A stretch of DNA of 36,816 nucleotides, from positions 1-36,816 of the forward strand of contig CAMPKJ010000016.1 of the NCBI GenBank assembly GCA_946887105.1, given 5' to 3'. Below the pieces are notes generated by a model that searched no databases, had not been told where the DNA came from, and worked only from the letters and a program-made list of their open reading frames with translations. The DNA comes from an uncultured Acidobacteriota bacterium. GTDB taxonomy: Bacteria > Acidobacteriota > Thermoanaerobaculia > Gp7-AA8. Shown here one piece after another: positions 17,703-26,504 of this stretch (positions within the stretch are counted from its first letter, which is position 1; every line of letters begins with the position of its first letter). The translations under genes were made by a program, and so were the position numbers.

Positions 17703-18999
17703 TGCTTAGCTCGCCCGCGAGCTTGATGGCGCGCTCGATACAGACATCCGAGTTGATGTAGTCGAACTGCGCGAAACGCCCGAGGAGATGCAGGCCGGTC
17801 GCGGCGACGGCGTTGCGCATCGCGGTCACGTTGCGGCGGTACTCGAGGTCGTACACCGGATAGCCGTACTGGAAACGCGCCACGCGCGTGTAGACGATCG
17901 CATCGCGATCGACGAAGCCGATCTGCTCGATCTCGCCGATCACGCGCTCGATCAATGCCTGGTCGGACATCTCCCAGATCCCATCGCCCGCGTTCGAGGT
18001 GATCTCGGCCATGATCGACGAACCGCCCGGCGGCACGCACCGATCGCTGAACGCCTTCGGAAAGGACAGCCGGTGGAAGAGCAGGTTCGGATCGGGGACG
18101 TAGAGCGCCGTGTAGTTGTGGCCGGGATCGGTGTTGCAGCCGATCAGGACGTTCAGCAGCGAGTTGTAGCGCAGCTTCGCCGCTTCCTCGCGCACCGCAT
18201 CCGGCGCGTCGTTCCACACCTTCAGCAGCTCGTGAATCGGGAGCGTGGAAACGAGCGTGTCGTACGTGCGCTCTTCGCCCGACGCCGACACGACGCGCCA
18301 GGATTCGCCATTCCGTTCGACCGACGCTACCGGCCACGACGTGAGGATCGGGCCGCGCACGCGTTTCTCGAATCCGTGCACGATGGCCTCGAATCCGCCG
18401 ATGGTCGGGTATGAGTAATACAACTGGTGCAGATAGCCCTCGGTGGGGATGCCGATCGACGACTTCAGCACGTCTTCCATCGGCGGCTTGGGGATGCGCT
18501 CGACGAACTCGGTGCCGATTTTATTCGCGTCGTAGTTCCAGATCTTCTCGTTGTACGGGATGAAGTACTTCTCGGAGATGCCCGCGCCGAACGTCACGTA
18601 CGACCACTGCGCGAGATTCGTGACCGGCATCTCCTCCGCGCGCGGATTGACGATGTAGCCGTAGATGCAGTCGAAGTTGTCTTCCTTCGGCAGCGACGCC
18701 AGGTCGTTCTCGAAGGGATACTTCACCAGCGCACCTTTGTAGTAGATGCGGTTCTCGCGGCGGTTCTGATGCACGTTGTCGCCGAGGACCTCGATCATCA
18801 GCCGCAGCACTTCCTTGTTCTTGCTGAACATGATGTGCGGGCCGGCCGCGTCGAACGTGAAGCCGTCCTCGATGATCGTGCCGCACAAGCCGCCGGTACG
18901 CTCGCTCTTCTCCAGGATCTCGACGTTTTCATCGAGGTGTGCCGCGAGCGCGATGCCGGAGATGCCGCCGCCGAGAATGCCGATCCGGCGTCCGGTCAC
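17695..18999 (-). CDS. UDP-galactopyranose mutase / protoporphyrinogen oxidase-like flavoprotein
   Basis: This 434-residue protein begins with the FAD-binding dinucleotide motif IGILGGGISGIALAAHL, followed by EKSERTGGLCGTIIEDGF. It continues with FIPYNEKIWNYD and later LVSTLPIHELL. These are shared with UDP-galactopyranose mutases and related amine-oxidase-fold proteins often found in glycan clusters. A sugar-ring mutase or a lipid or sugar oxidoreductase are the leading options. GTG 18999 overlaps the GHMP kinase stop (GTGA). A longer frame to 19155 is not needed. A distant paralogue lies at 26501-27799. True UGM activity cannot be confirmed without checking the substrate arginines. Confidence 0.75.
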   Translation of the reverse strand: MTGRRIGILGGGISGIALAAHLDENVEILEKSERTGGLCGTIIEDGFTFDAAGPHIMFSKNKEVLRLMIEVLGDNVHQNRRENRIYYKGALVKYPFENDLASLPKEDNFDCIYGYIVNPRAEEMPVTNLAQWSYVTFGAGISEKYFIPYNEKIWNYDANKIGTEFVERIPKPPMEDVLKSSIGIPTEGYLHQLYYSYPTIGGFEAIVHGFEKRVRGPILTSWPVASVERNGESWRVVSASGEERTYDTLVSTLPIHELLKVWNDAPDAVREEAAKLRYNSLLNVLIGCNTDPGHNYTALYVPDPNLLFHRLSFPKAFSDRCVPPGGSSIMAEITSNAGDGIWEMSDQALIERVIGEIEQIGFVDRDAIVYTRVARFQYGYPVYDLEYRRNVTAMRNAVAATGLHLLGRFAQFDYINSDVCIERAIKLAGELSNG

Positions 19000-20048
19000 G
19001 ACGGCTCCTGCATCGCCAGCGACCGGTGCGCGGAGAGGTACCCGTGCCCCATCTGCGCGACGACCTTCGTCCCTTCCGGCTCGATCATGTAGTGCATGCG
19101 CGGCATGCCGTTCTGCTCCATGAACCGCTCGAGCTGCGCGTGGTGCGTGGGGCAATACAGCATCAGGAATCCGCCGCCGCCGGCGCCGATGATCTTGCCG
19201 CCGAGGACGCCGAAGCGCGCGCGCACCTCGCCGTAGATCTGGTCGACCTTCGCCAGCGAGATCTTACCGGACAGTTTTTTCTTGTTCTGCCAGTGTTCGT
19301 CGAGCATGCGGCCCCAGGCGTCGAAGTTCGACAACTCGACCGCCTCGAGAATGCGATAGCCGAGGTCTTTGATGCGGGAGAGACTGTCCTCGACGCGCGC
19401 GTGCGCGCTGCTGTCCTTCTGCTGCATGGCCACGTTCTGGTCCTGCAGCACTTCGCGCGCGTCGCGCTGCTCGCCCGTGTAATAGATGTGCGTGTGCGCG
19501 ACGAAGTCGGCGATGTCGCTGCTGCTCGGGCGCAGCTGGCGCACTTCGACCGTCCCGTCTCTGGCGATCTCCAGGACCGTCAGCCCGCCGTATGCGGCCA
19601 TGTACTGGTCCTGTTTCCCGATCGGCTGTCTGAGGATGTCGAGCTCGATGTGGCACGCCTCCTCGGCCAGCGCCTGCAGCGGGACGTAATCGCGGCGATC
19701 GTGATGCAGCGCGTTGAGCAGGCCGACCAGATAACAGCTCGACGATCCGAGTCCCGTGCCCGCGGGGAGATCGGCGATCGAGGCCACTTCGAATCCGTAG
19801 CGGATGCCGTGCGCGCGCAACGCCTCGCGCGCGAGCTCGTGGCGCAGCTCGTTCACGTCGTCGACCACTTCGCTCTGCGAGTAATGCAGGCGGATCTTCG
19901 AGCCGACCGTGGGACGGTTCACCGTCACGTACATGTACTTGTCGAGCCCCATCGCGAAGATGAAGCCGCCGTGCTGCGAGTAAAACGAGGGGAGATCCGT
20001 GCCGCCGCCGCCGAGCGTCACCCGGAAAGGAGTGCGCGTGACGATCAC
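18996..20048 (-). CDS. hddA: GHMP-family sugar kinase, D-glycero-D-manno-heptose 7-phosphate kinase-like
   Basis: The 350-residue protein opens with RTPFRVTLGGGGTDLPSFY, typical of the HddA and fucose-kinase branch. It has the GHMP ATP loop LPAGTGLGSSSCYLVGLLNA (from residue 94) and the C-terminal GGKIIGAGGGGFLMLY motif 3. HddA phosphorylates C1 of heptose 7-phosphate, feeding GmhB-type phosphatases. GTG 20048 overlaps the transaldolase stop (GTGA). Clustering with the GmhB-like, SIS and nucleotidyltransferase genes supports the heptose assignment. An L-fucose or galactose-type kinase is the main alternative. Family confidence is high, substrate confidence moderate. Confidence 0.82.
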   Translation of the reverse strand: MIVTRTPFRVTLGGGGTDLPSFYSQHGGFIFAMGLDKYMYVTVNRPTVGSKIRLHYSQSEVVDDVNELRHELAREALRAHGIRYGFEVASIADLPAGTGLGSSSCYLVGLLNALHHDRRDYVPLQALAEEACHIELDILRQPIGKQDQYMAAYGGLTVLEIARDGTVEVRQLRPSSSDIADFVAHTHIYYTGEQRDAREVLQDQNVAMQQKDSSAHARVEDSLSRIKDLGYRILEAVELSNFDAWGRMLDEHWQNKKKLSGKISLAKVDQIYGEVRARFGVLGGKIIGAGGGGFLMLYCPTHHAQLERFMEQNGMPRMHYMIEPEGTKVVAQMGHGYLSAHRSLAMQEPS

Positions 20049-20758
20049 AGTCGGAATCCGGCGGCGCTGGCGTCGTTGAAGAACATCTTCACGGTATCGA
20101 GCGAGAGCTCATCGAGCGGCTTCCCGACCATGGTCGCGTACTTCTTGAGGATGTCCGACGTCACGGTGATGATGTGGCAGCCGACTTCATCGGCCTGAAA
20201 GATGTTCAGCAGTTCGCGCGGACTGGCCCACAGCAGTTCCGCCTTCGGCTTCGCCGCGCAGATCCGTGCGGCTTCGCGCATGAGCGGCACCGGATCGACG
20301 CCGGTGTCGGCGATACGCCCCGCGAAGACGGAGACGATGGCAGGCGTGTCCGCATCGAGCGCGTCGACGACTTCACGCACCTGCTCGAGCGTGAGGATGG
20401 CGGTGACGTTCAGCTTCACGCCGGCCGCGGAGAGATGCGCGATCAGCGGGATCGACGACTCCCCTTTCGTGTTCGTGATCGGGATCTTCACGAACACGGC
20501 GTCGCCCCAGGTGGCGATCAGCTTGGCCTGCCGTTCCATCTCGTCGAACTCGTCGGCGAAGACTTCGAACGAGATCGGCATGCCGCCCGTCGCCTCGAGC
20601 GCCTCCCGCGCGAACGCGGCGTAATCGGTCACGCCCGACTTGCGCATCAGCGTCGGGTTGGTGGTGAATCCCTTGACGGTGCCGGCATGCCGCGCGGCGG
20701 CCATGTCGCGCACGTCGGCGCCGTCGGCGTAAAGATGAATCCGGAGCTGGGGAGCCAT
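20045..20758 (-). CDS. Transaldolase-family protein
   Basis: This 237-residue TIM-barrel protein has KGFTTNPTLMRKSG (29-42) and the Schiff-base lysine in VFVKIPITN (Lys91). NVTAILTLEQV, VSVFAGRIADTG and LLWASPRELLNI follow, as in short transaldolases and fructose-6-phosphate aldolases. Transaldolase interconverts C3, C4, C6 and C7 sugar phosphates and so can yield sedoheptulose 7-phosphate, the precursor of heptoses. As first gene of the nine-gene operon it may supply that precursor locally. I chose ATG 20758, preceded by TACCAT; ATGs at 20779 and 20785 are possible but would overlap that box. Transaldolase versus aldolase activity is undecided. Confidence 0.85.
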   Translation of the reverse strand: MAPQLRIHLYADGADVRDMAAARHAGTVKGFTTNPTLMRKSGVTDYAAFAREALEATGGMPISFEVFADEFDEMERQAKLIATWGDAVFVKIPITNTKGESSIPLIAHLSAAGVKLNVTAILTLEQVREVVDALDADTPAIVSVFAGRIADTGVDPVPLMREAARICAAKPKAELLWASPRELLNIFQADEVGCHIITVTSDILKKYATMVGKPLDELSLDTVKMFFNDASAAGFRL

Positions 20759-20769
20759 AAACGCTGCGG

Positions 20770-20775
20770 ATGGTA
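20770..20775 (-). promoter_or_regulatory. -10 box of the transaldolase operon
   Basis: On the minus strand TACCAT, preceded by TGC (extended -10 pattern), lies eleven bases before ATG 20758. It shares two bases with the -10 box of the divergent gene. No good -35 box is visible. Confidence 0.45.
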
Positions 20776-20779
20776 GCAT
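20774..20779 (+). promoter_or_regulatory. -10 box of the gene at 20788
   Basis: TAGCAT ends eight bases before ATG 20788 and there is no Shine-Dalgarno sequence, so the transcript would be leaderless. It overlaps the opposite-strand TACCAT box by two bases. Confidence 0.45.
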
Positions 20780-20787
20780 CGCCATCG

Positions 20788-22314
20788 ATGGAAGCGAACG
20801 GCCGCCGCTCCGCGATTCCGGTGGCCGTGTTCCTCGCCGTTTTCACCGCGCTGGCCTGCGCGCGCTTCGCCGGTCCGGGACCTTACGGACTCGACGCCAG
20901 CTACTACACGCAGATGGCGCGGCACGTCGCCCAGGGCGAAGGTCTGACGTCCACCGTGTCGCTCTATCTGGGCGGATACATCCTCCCGTCGCGCGCGAAC
21001 GTGAATCCCGTGCTTCCGCTGCTCCTCGGATACACGGGACGGATCATCGGACTCGAGCTCGCGATCAACGTCGTTCCGAAGATCTTCTACGTGCTCGATC
21101 TGCTGCTGCTGTATCTGCTCGCGCGCGTCATCAGTACGCGGCTCGGCGTGCCGTCGCGCGCGCCTGCGTTTCTGATCGCGGCCGCGTTCGGGACCAGCGC
21201 CGTCTTTTACTCGGTGACCACGCATCCCTATCGCGAGAGTCCGGCGTACTTTTTCGGGCCGCTGGCGCTCCTGTCGTTGCATCGCTATCTCGAGACGCGG
21301 CGACTGCTCTGGGCCGGAGCCGCGGGTTTGGCGACCGCGCTCGCGTTTCTGTCGCGGGTGGAGATGGCCGGCATTGCCATCGCGGTCGGGATCGTGCTGC
21401 TCGCGCGCAAAGAGCTGCGCGCGCTCGCGATCTACGTCATCACAACGCTCCCGCTGATCGTGCTCTGGTGGATGCACCTCGGATATGCGCCGGGCCTCGG
21501 CTTCTCGTGGGATCCACCGCCGTCGTTGTCGCTGCCGCGATCGCACCTCGCGCTTCCGTCGATGACCGCGGGCGAGCGGTTCGCCGACATCGTCTCCGCC
21601 GCGCTCACGGCGTTCCGCGTTGGCCACGACGAGTCGTACACGCGCGTCTTCGGGATCGCGGCGCTGCTGGTGCCGATCGCCGGCATCGTCCTGCTGTGGC
21701 GCGCGTACAAGAGCGGCCGGACCGGCAGGCACACGCCGGACATCGTCGACGCAACGCTGCTCACCGGATTGTTCTGCATGGCCGGGCTGCTCCTGAAGCG
21801 TTCCGACTTCATCCATTTCCTGTTCGGCTGGCGCTATGGACTCACGCTCGTGTTCCTGCTCGTCGTCGCGGTGCCCTATTTGATGAGATCACCCGCGAAG
21901 AGTGTGCGCATCGCGACCGTGGCCGTGCTCGCGATCTCGATCCTCACCGGCGCGATGAACGTATACGCGTTCATTCGCGGGCCGCTGCCGTCGTATACGC
22001 GGGCGGAACGGGCATTGCTCGATTGGCTGAACGCGCAGGCGGATCCGATGATCGTGACCACGCGCGCACAGACGCTCTCCGTCGGAACCGATACGCTGAT
22101 TCACGCGACGACGTGCAACACGCCGCCGGTCACCACGCGCGAAATGCTCCGCCTCTTTCCGGTCGATTACGTGATCGTGTACGACCACGAGCGCCGTTGC
22201 ACCTTCACAGAAGGCCTCGGGCAGGAGCTGCGCGTGAGCCGCGCATTCGGTGCGGGCGCCGATCGCATTTACGCGCTGGAGCGGCGCGCGGCTAACGGTT
22301 CACGGGCGCGGTGA
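20788..22314 (+). CDS. Polytopic membrane protein, probable GT-C glycosyltransferase
   Basis: The 508-residue product has an N-terminal helix and then GLDASYYTQMARHVAQGEGL, with Asp36 in the first outer loop where GT-C enzymes keep a catalytic acid. About ten hydrophobic segments follow, then a soluble tail (REMLRLFPVDYVIVYDHERR). This layout fits membrane transferases using polyprenyl-linked sugars. ATG 20788 is chosen because TAGCAT stands eight bases upstream; a frame from 20770 would start within that box. It stands alone on the plus strand between two minus-strand units. Its 3' end overlaps the next gene by 23 bases tail to tail. The substrate is unknown. Confidence 0.7.
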   Translation: MEANGRRSAIPVAVFLAVFTALACARFAGPGPYGLDASYYTQMARHVAQGEGLTSTVSLYLGGYILPSRANVNPVLPLLLGYTGRIIGLELAINVVPKIFYVLDLLLLYLLARVISTRLGVPSRAPAFLIAAAFGTSAVFYSVTTHPYRESPAYFFGPLALLSLHRYLETRRLLWAGAAGLATALAFLSRVEMAGIAIAVGIVLLARKELRALAIYVITTLPLIVLWWMHLGYAPGLGFSWDPPPSLSLPRSHLALPSMTAGERFADIVSAALTAFRVGHDESYTRVFGIAALLVPIAGIVLLWRAYKSGRTGRHTPDIVDATLLTGLFCMAGLLLKRSDFIHFLFGWRYGLTLVFLLVVAVPYLMRSPAKSVRIATVAVLAISILTGAMNVYAFIRGPLPSYTRAERALLDWLNAQADPMIVTTRAQTLSVGTDTLIHATTCNTPPVTTREMLRLFPVDYVIVYDHERRCTFTEGLGQELRVSRAFGAGADRIYALERRAANGSRAR

Positions 22315-24259
22315 GGCGACGGCCCAGCGGAGTGTCACGCCGGACGAACACGCCCTGAAGCATTTCCGGCCGCAAGGCCACCGCGGCGTATCGCGGGTCG
22401 TGGAGCACCCGTTCGAATGCCCGCGCGTCCTCCGAATCAGGAGTGCCGCGCCCCAGAAAATCGCGCGACTGCGACAGAGTCCGGAAGCGCTGATCGAGCC
22501 AGATCACGCTGAAGGAGCGGTCGACGATCAGCCATTTCGCCTCGGCCGGAACCGACGCGTTCCCGTTCTCGGGCGGCATGAAGATCACGCGCCGCGTCAG
22601 CTTCGTCCCGAACGCCGGATAGCTCCACGTACTGGTGGCGCCGTCGATCGCAATGACGTCATTCGGACCGGCGATGCGATCGACGATGCTGGCCGGGCGA
22701 TTAGGATCGAACGGAATGAGGCGCGTTCCCGGATTCTGCCGGGCGTACTCCACGTAATCGACCGGCACGAACGCATCGTTGAACGCATTGTCGGCGGCAT
22801 GAAGCGCGAACAGGACCGCCACTGTCGCCAGAGTCGTTCGCGCCCAGTTCCGCCGCGCCAGTTCGCGGATGGCCGGCGCGAACGTCCAATTCAACACCAC
22901 CGGCACGAGGAACAAAACGAAACGCGGCAGCGTGGCCGCGTAGATGCCGAATGGCACGGAATGCAGCGGCAGAAGCACGACAAACGCCGCCGCCAATGCA
23001 AGCGTGACGAAGTTGCGCTCGCGGCGCACATCGTCGGTGCCATCGCGGCGGTAGCGCAGGAAAGCAAACGCCAGCAGCACCGCAGCGATCGCGAACGGGA
23101 TACCCAGGTGGGAAAAGTAGATCTCGTAGCGCCGCCAGAACCACCAGCCATGGCCGGGAACGAAGATCGACACGCTGTTGCTGAAGGGGCCGGTGAGCAG
23201 CACCCACGGCCCGATCCACAGATTCGCCCAGTCGCCATAGAACGGCTCGGCGGGAGCGCTCGAAGCGGCGGCAGGCTCGGACTGCGGGCGATCGAGATAA
23301 TGCGGCGCGGCGCCGAGGAGCACGAACGACAGGACGGCGATCAGTGCGATTGCCGCGATACGCCGCGCGTTCCATTGCGCGCGGAGCAGCGGGCGGATGC
23401 AGAACGGCGCGAGGAAGATGGCCAGAATCGGCCCGTGCAGTTTCGTTCCGGCGGCGGCGGCGAACGCAATCCCGGAGATCGCCAGTGCACGCAGTTCGGA
23501 ACGGACCATGAACCGCCCCGCGGCGACCGCTCCCGCGATCATGAAGTACGCCGTCATGACGTCGTTCTTGTGCGCGCCCGCGTGCAACAGGACCACCGGG
23601 ATGCCGCCCGCAAGCAGGATCATCCCCGTCGTCATCACCGGCTCATCGCCCCACCAGCGATGAGTCATGGCCACGCACGCGACGATGAACAGCAGATAGA
23701 ACAAGATGCTCAGCCACTCGGTGTACGTGTCTTGTCCATCAAGCAGGATCGCGTCGGCGAGCAGCATCTCGTAATTGGACGGACGCGGGCCGATGATGAA
23801 TGACACGTCGTCGAGCGGCTCGTATCCGTGCGCCTGCACCCACAGTGCTGCCTTCGGGAGGTGATAGGCGACGGCATCGTGCGAAAGCGGCGGGACGAGG
23901 ATCGAGCGCCAGAGCACGAAGATCGTCCACAGCAATAACGGCAGAAGCGGCAACCCGAATCGGGCCACCGCTCGCGGGTCGATCTCGCGATTGGCGAGCT
24001 CGCGAAACGCACCCGCGCGGATGCGCAGCGCCACGGCCACGATCGCGAACACGGCCGTTCGTCCGATCACCGCCGGACGGACGAGCACGTGCAGAAACGC
24101 CATCAGCCACGTCGACGCGATCCAGAGCGCGATGCCGATGATCGACGCATACAGCGCGCGCTCGGCCCACCGCAGGTCGTCACGGTCCTTTTGCCAGACG
24201 CGGAGGGAGATGTCGTAGCCGATCGAGAGGGAGGCGATGGCAGTGAGCGCCAACAGCAT
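22292..24259 (-). CDS. Large polytopic membrane protein, GT-C-like glycosyltransferase
   Basis: The 655-residue protein is the largest membrane protein of the window. Its loop after several N-terminal helices reads VPPLSHDAVAYHLPKAALW (His127-Asp128), a pattern seen in uncharacterised GT-C-like membrane proteins of glycan clusters. GPRPSNYEMLLADAIL and many further hydrophobic segments follow. A soluble C-terminal part of about 150 residues (from VDYVEYARQNPGTRLIPFD) completes it. It starts at ATG 24259; a TATCCT box with preceding TGC lies 13 bases upstream. It is convergent with the gene at 20788 and divergent from the GT4 gene. Function is inferred from topology alone. Confidence 0.65.
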   Translation of the reverse strand: MLLALTAIASLSIGYDISLRVWQKDRDDLRWAERALYASIIGIALWIASTWLMAFLHVLVRPAVIGRTAVFAIVAVALRIRAGAFRELANREIDPRAVARFGLPLLPLLLWTIFVLWRSILVPPLSHDAVAYHLPKAALWVQAHGYEPLDDVSFIIGPRPSNYEMLLADAILLDGQDTYTEWLSILFYLLFIVACVAMTHRWWGDEPVMTTGMILLAGGIPVVLLHAGAHKNDVMTAYFMIAGAVAAGRFMVRSELRALAISGIAFAAAAGTKLHGPILAIFLAPFCIRPLLRAQWNARRIAAIALIAVLSFVLLGAAPHYLDRPQSEPAAASSAPAEPFYGDWANLWIGPWVLLTGPFSNSVSIFVPGHGWWFWRRYEIYFSHLGIPFAIAAVLLAFAFLRYRRDGTDDVRRERNFVTLALAAAFVVLLPLHSVPFGIYAATLPRFVLFLVPVVLNWTFAPAIRELARRNWARTTLATVAVLFALHAADNAFNDAFVPVDYVEYARQNPGTRLIPFDPNRPASIVDRIAGPNDVIAIDGATSTWSYPAFGTKLTRRVIFMPPENGNASVPAEAKWLIVDRSFSVIWLDQRFRTLSQSRDFLGRGTPDSEDARAFERVLHDPRYAAVALRPEMLQGVFVRRDTPLGRRLTAPVNR

Positions 24260-24272
24260 GACGAGGCGGGCG

Positions 24273-24298
24273 AGGATAGCACGCCGGTGCGTTATCCT
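24273..24298. promoter_or_regulatory. Divergent -10 boxes in an inverted repeat
   Basis: AGGATA (24273-24278, read as TATCCT on minus) faces TATCCT on plus (24293-24298), with a GCAC-GCCG-GTGC dyad between them. The minus box ends 13 bases before ATG 24259, and the plus box 20 bases before ATG 24319. They look like back-to-back promoters, and the dyad could also bind a regulator. Confidence 0.45.
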
Positions 24299-24318
24299 AC
24301 GGCCCGCTCCAGACGGTC

Positions 24319-25503
24319 ATGTCAGAGAACGAAATTTCCAAATCGATGAAAGTAAAGCTCTTCCACGTCATCACCCATCTGGAGCTGGGCGGGGCGCAGA
24401 AGAACACTCTGATGACGCTCGAGCAGCTATCCCGCGATCGTTATGAACTGGGACTGGTCTCGGGCAAGGAAGGGCTTCTCGTCGATTGGGCAAATCGGAT
24501 TCCGGCCGTCACCCGCGTCTGGGTTCCGCTCGTCCGCGAAGTGCGGCCGGTCCAGGATCTGGTCGCGCTCGTGAAGATGTGGTGGCTGTTCCGCCGCGAG
24601 CGCCCCGTCCTCGTCCATACGCATTGCCCGAAGGCCGGAATCCTCGGCCGATGGGCGGCCAGACTGGCCGGCGTTCCGGCGATCGTGCACACGTTTCACG
24701 GATTCGGCTTCAATGATTTTCAACGGCCGCTGGTGCGGAACTTCTACATCTGGATCGAGCGCCTGACCGCGAAAATCACGACACAGCAGGTGTTCGTTTC
24801 TTATGAAAATGCGCACCGGGCGGAACGCCTGGGACTGGCGCGGCGCGGAGAATGGATCGTGTCGCGCTCGGGGATCGATCTCGACGAGTTCCTGCAACCG
24901 GCCCCGCGAGGAGCGAAGCGCGCGGAGTGGGGAGTGCCCGACGGCAAGCTCGTCGTGGGCATGATCGCGTCGTTCAAGCCCGAGAAGGCACCAACGGATT
25001 TCGTCGATCTCGCCGCGGGAGTCCTGCGCAAAAACGATCGCGTGCATTTCGTGATGGCCGGCGACGGAGAATTGCGGGAGTCGATCGAGGCGCGCATCCG
25101 GCACCATGGCATCGAGCGATCGTTCACGCTGCTCGGATGGCAGCCGGTCGAGGAGATGCCGTCGATCTATCGCAGTCTCGACGTTCTGGTGCTGACGTCA
25201 TTGTGGGAAGGCCTGCCGCGCGTTTTCCCGGAAGCGATGGCCAGCGGGACACCGATCGTCTGCACGGACGTCGGCGGCGCGCGCGAGGCGGTCATCGACG
25301 GCGAGACCGGATTTCTGTTCGCGCCTCATGACGTCGAAGGAATGACCGCCGCCGTCCTGAAACTGCTCGCGGACCCGGAGCTCCGGAAGACCTTCGCCGC
25401 AAACGGCCGGCGCCGTGTCGCGGAATTCGATGCCCGGGCCGGCTTCGCCTGCCTGGAATCGCAATACCGCAAATGCCTGGAGAGCGGGACGGTCCCGCGA
25501 TGA
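24319..25503 (+). CDS. GT4 family glycosyltransferase
   Basis: The GT-B protein (394 residues from ATG 24319, 385 from ATG 24346) transfers a sugar from a nucleotide donor on the cytoplasmic face. The N-domain has HVITHLELGGAQKNTLMTLE, VHTHCPKAGILGRWAARLAG and VHTFHGFGF. The C-domain has VGMIASFKPEK and the Glu-x7-Glu donor-binding motif WEGLPRVFPEAMASGTP. Homologues I recall begin close to KVKLFHVIT, favouring 24346, but neither start has a ribosome binding site and 24319 lies nearer the putative promoter. Its stop overlaps the ATG of the PNPT gene (ATGA). It probably acts on the lipid-linked sugar made by that enzyme. Confidence 0.9.
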   Translation: MSENEISKSMKVKLFHVITHLELGGAQKNTLMTLEQLSRDRYELGLVSGKEGLLVDWANRIPAVTRVWVPLVREVRPVQDLVALVKMWWLFRRERPVLVHTHCPKAGILGRWAARLAGVPAIVHTFHGFGFNDFQRPLVRNFYIWIERLTAKITTQQVFVSYENAHRAERLGLARRGEWIVSRSGIDLDEFLQPAPRGAKRAEWGVPDGKLVVGMIASFKPEKAPTDFVDLAAGVLRKNDRVHFVMAGDGELRESIEARIRHHGIERSFTLLGWQPVEEMPSIYRSLDVLVLTSLWEGLPRVFPEAMASGTPIVCTDVGGAREAVIDGETGFLFAPHDVEGMTAAVLKLLADPELRKTFAANGRRRVAEFDARAGFACLESQYRKCLESGTVPR

Positions 25504-26504
25504 ATCACGCGATGATCAAGTTCGCGGCGGCGTTCCTGCTCAGCTTCGGCTTCGCGCTCTTCTGGACGCCGGTCATGCGCCGCGCCGCACTGCAGCTGGG
25601 AATCCTCGATTCGCCCGACAACAAACTCAAGACGCACGAAAACGCCGTCCCGTATCTCGGCGGACTGGCGGTCTACGTCGCCTTTCTGCTCACGGTCGGT
25701 GTGTTCACCGATTTCGGCACGGAGACGCTCGGAGTCCTGCTGGCCGGCAGCATCGCGTTGATGGTCGGCCTGATCGACGATTTCGGCGTGCTCACACCAC
25801 ACCAGAAGCTCCTCGGGCAGGCGCTGGCCGCGCTGGTGCTGATCCGCTCGGGCACGTACATCCAGCTCACGTTCCTGCCGTTGACGGTGGCCATTCCGCT
25901 GACGGTTCTGTGGATTCTGGTGGTCGCGAACGCATTGAACATCATCGACATCATGGACGGCCTCGCGTCCGGCGTCGCAGCCATCGCCGCGATCGCCATC
26001 GCCGCGGCGAACTACATGGCCGGCCGCGAAGCGGTGGCCCTGCTTTGCGTGATTCTCTGCGGCGCGACGCTCGGGTTCCTGCGCCACAACTTCTCTCCCG
26101 CGAAAATCTATCTCGGTGACGCCGGAAGCCTCTTCATCGGAGTGATGCTCGCGTCGCTCTCGATGAATGCCGGCTACACGCGCACCAACGAGCTGGCCGC
26201 GGTCAGTCCGGTGCTCATCCTCGGCATTCCCCTCTTCGATCTCGGGCTGGTCATGCTCATCCGATGGCGGAAACGCATTCCGGTGATGAAAGGCAGTCCC
26301 GATCACTTTGCGTTGCGCCTGAGGCGGGCCGGATTGAGTGTGCGCGAGACCGCCGTTCTCACCTACATCGCCGGCGTGCTGCTCAGCGGAGTGGCACTGC
26401 TGATGAGCCAGGTCACCCTCGAATGGGCGGCGGGACTGCTGTGCGGAGCGATCGTCATCGCCGGGATGTCGGCGTACCTGCTGGCGAAAGTGGACATGAC
26501 ATGA
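25500..26504 (+). CDS. Polyprenyl-phosphate sugar-1-phosphate transferase (WecA/MraY family)
   Basis: The 334-residue membrane enzyme belongs to the PNPT family, which moves HexNAc-1-phosphate from UDP-sugar to undecaprenyl phosphate and so starts lipid-linked glycan synthesis. It shows about ten hydrophobic segments. Asp93-Asp94 lie in VGLIDDFG, the motif ANALNIIDIMDGLASG (143-158) carries the nucleophile or metal Asp residues, and KIYLGDAGS lies at 202-210. The usual C-terminal histidine-rich loop is reduced to SPDHFALRL, which may mark a substrate other than UDP-GlcNAc. The ATGA overlaps at both ends couple it to the GT4 and UGM-like genes. Its place suggests it initiates the right-hand cluster's glycan. 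Confidence 0.92.
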   Translation: MNHAMIKFAAAFLLSFGFALFWTPVMRRAALQLGILDSPDNKLKTHENAVPYLGGLAVYVAFLLTVGVFTDFGTETLGVLLAGSIALMVGLIDDFGVLTPHQKLLGQALAALVLIRSGTYIQLTFLPLTVAIPLTVLWILVVANALNIIDIMDGLASGVAAIAAIAIAAANYMAGREAVALLCVILCGATLGFLRHNFSPAKIYLGDAGSLFIGVMLASLSMNAGYTRTNELAAVSPVLILGIPLFDLGLVMLIRWRKRIPVMKGSPDHFALRLRRAGLSVRETAVLTYIAGVLLSGVALLMSQVTLEWAAGLLCGAIVIAGMSAYLLAKVDMT

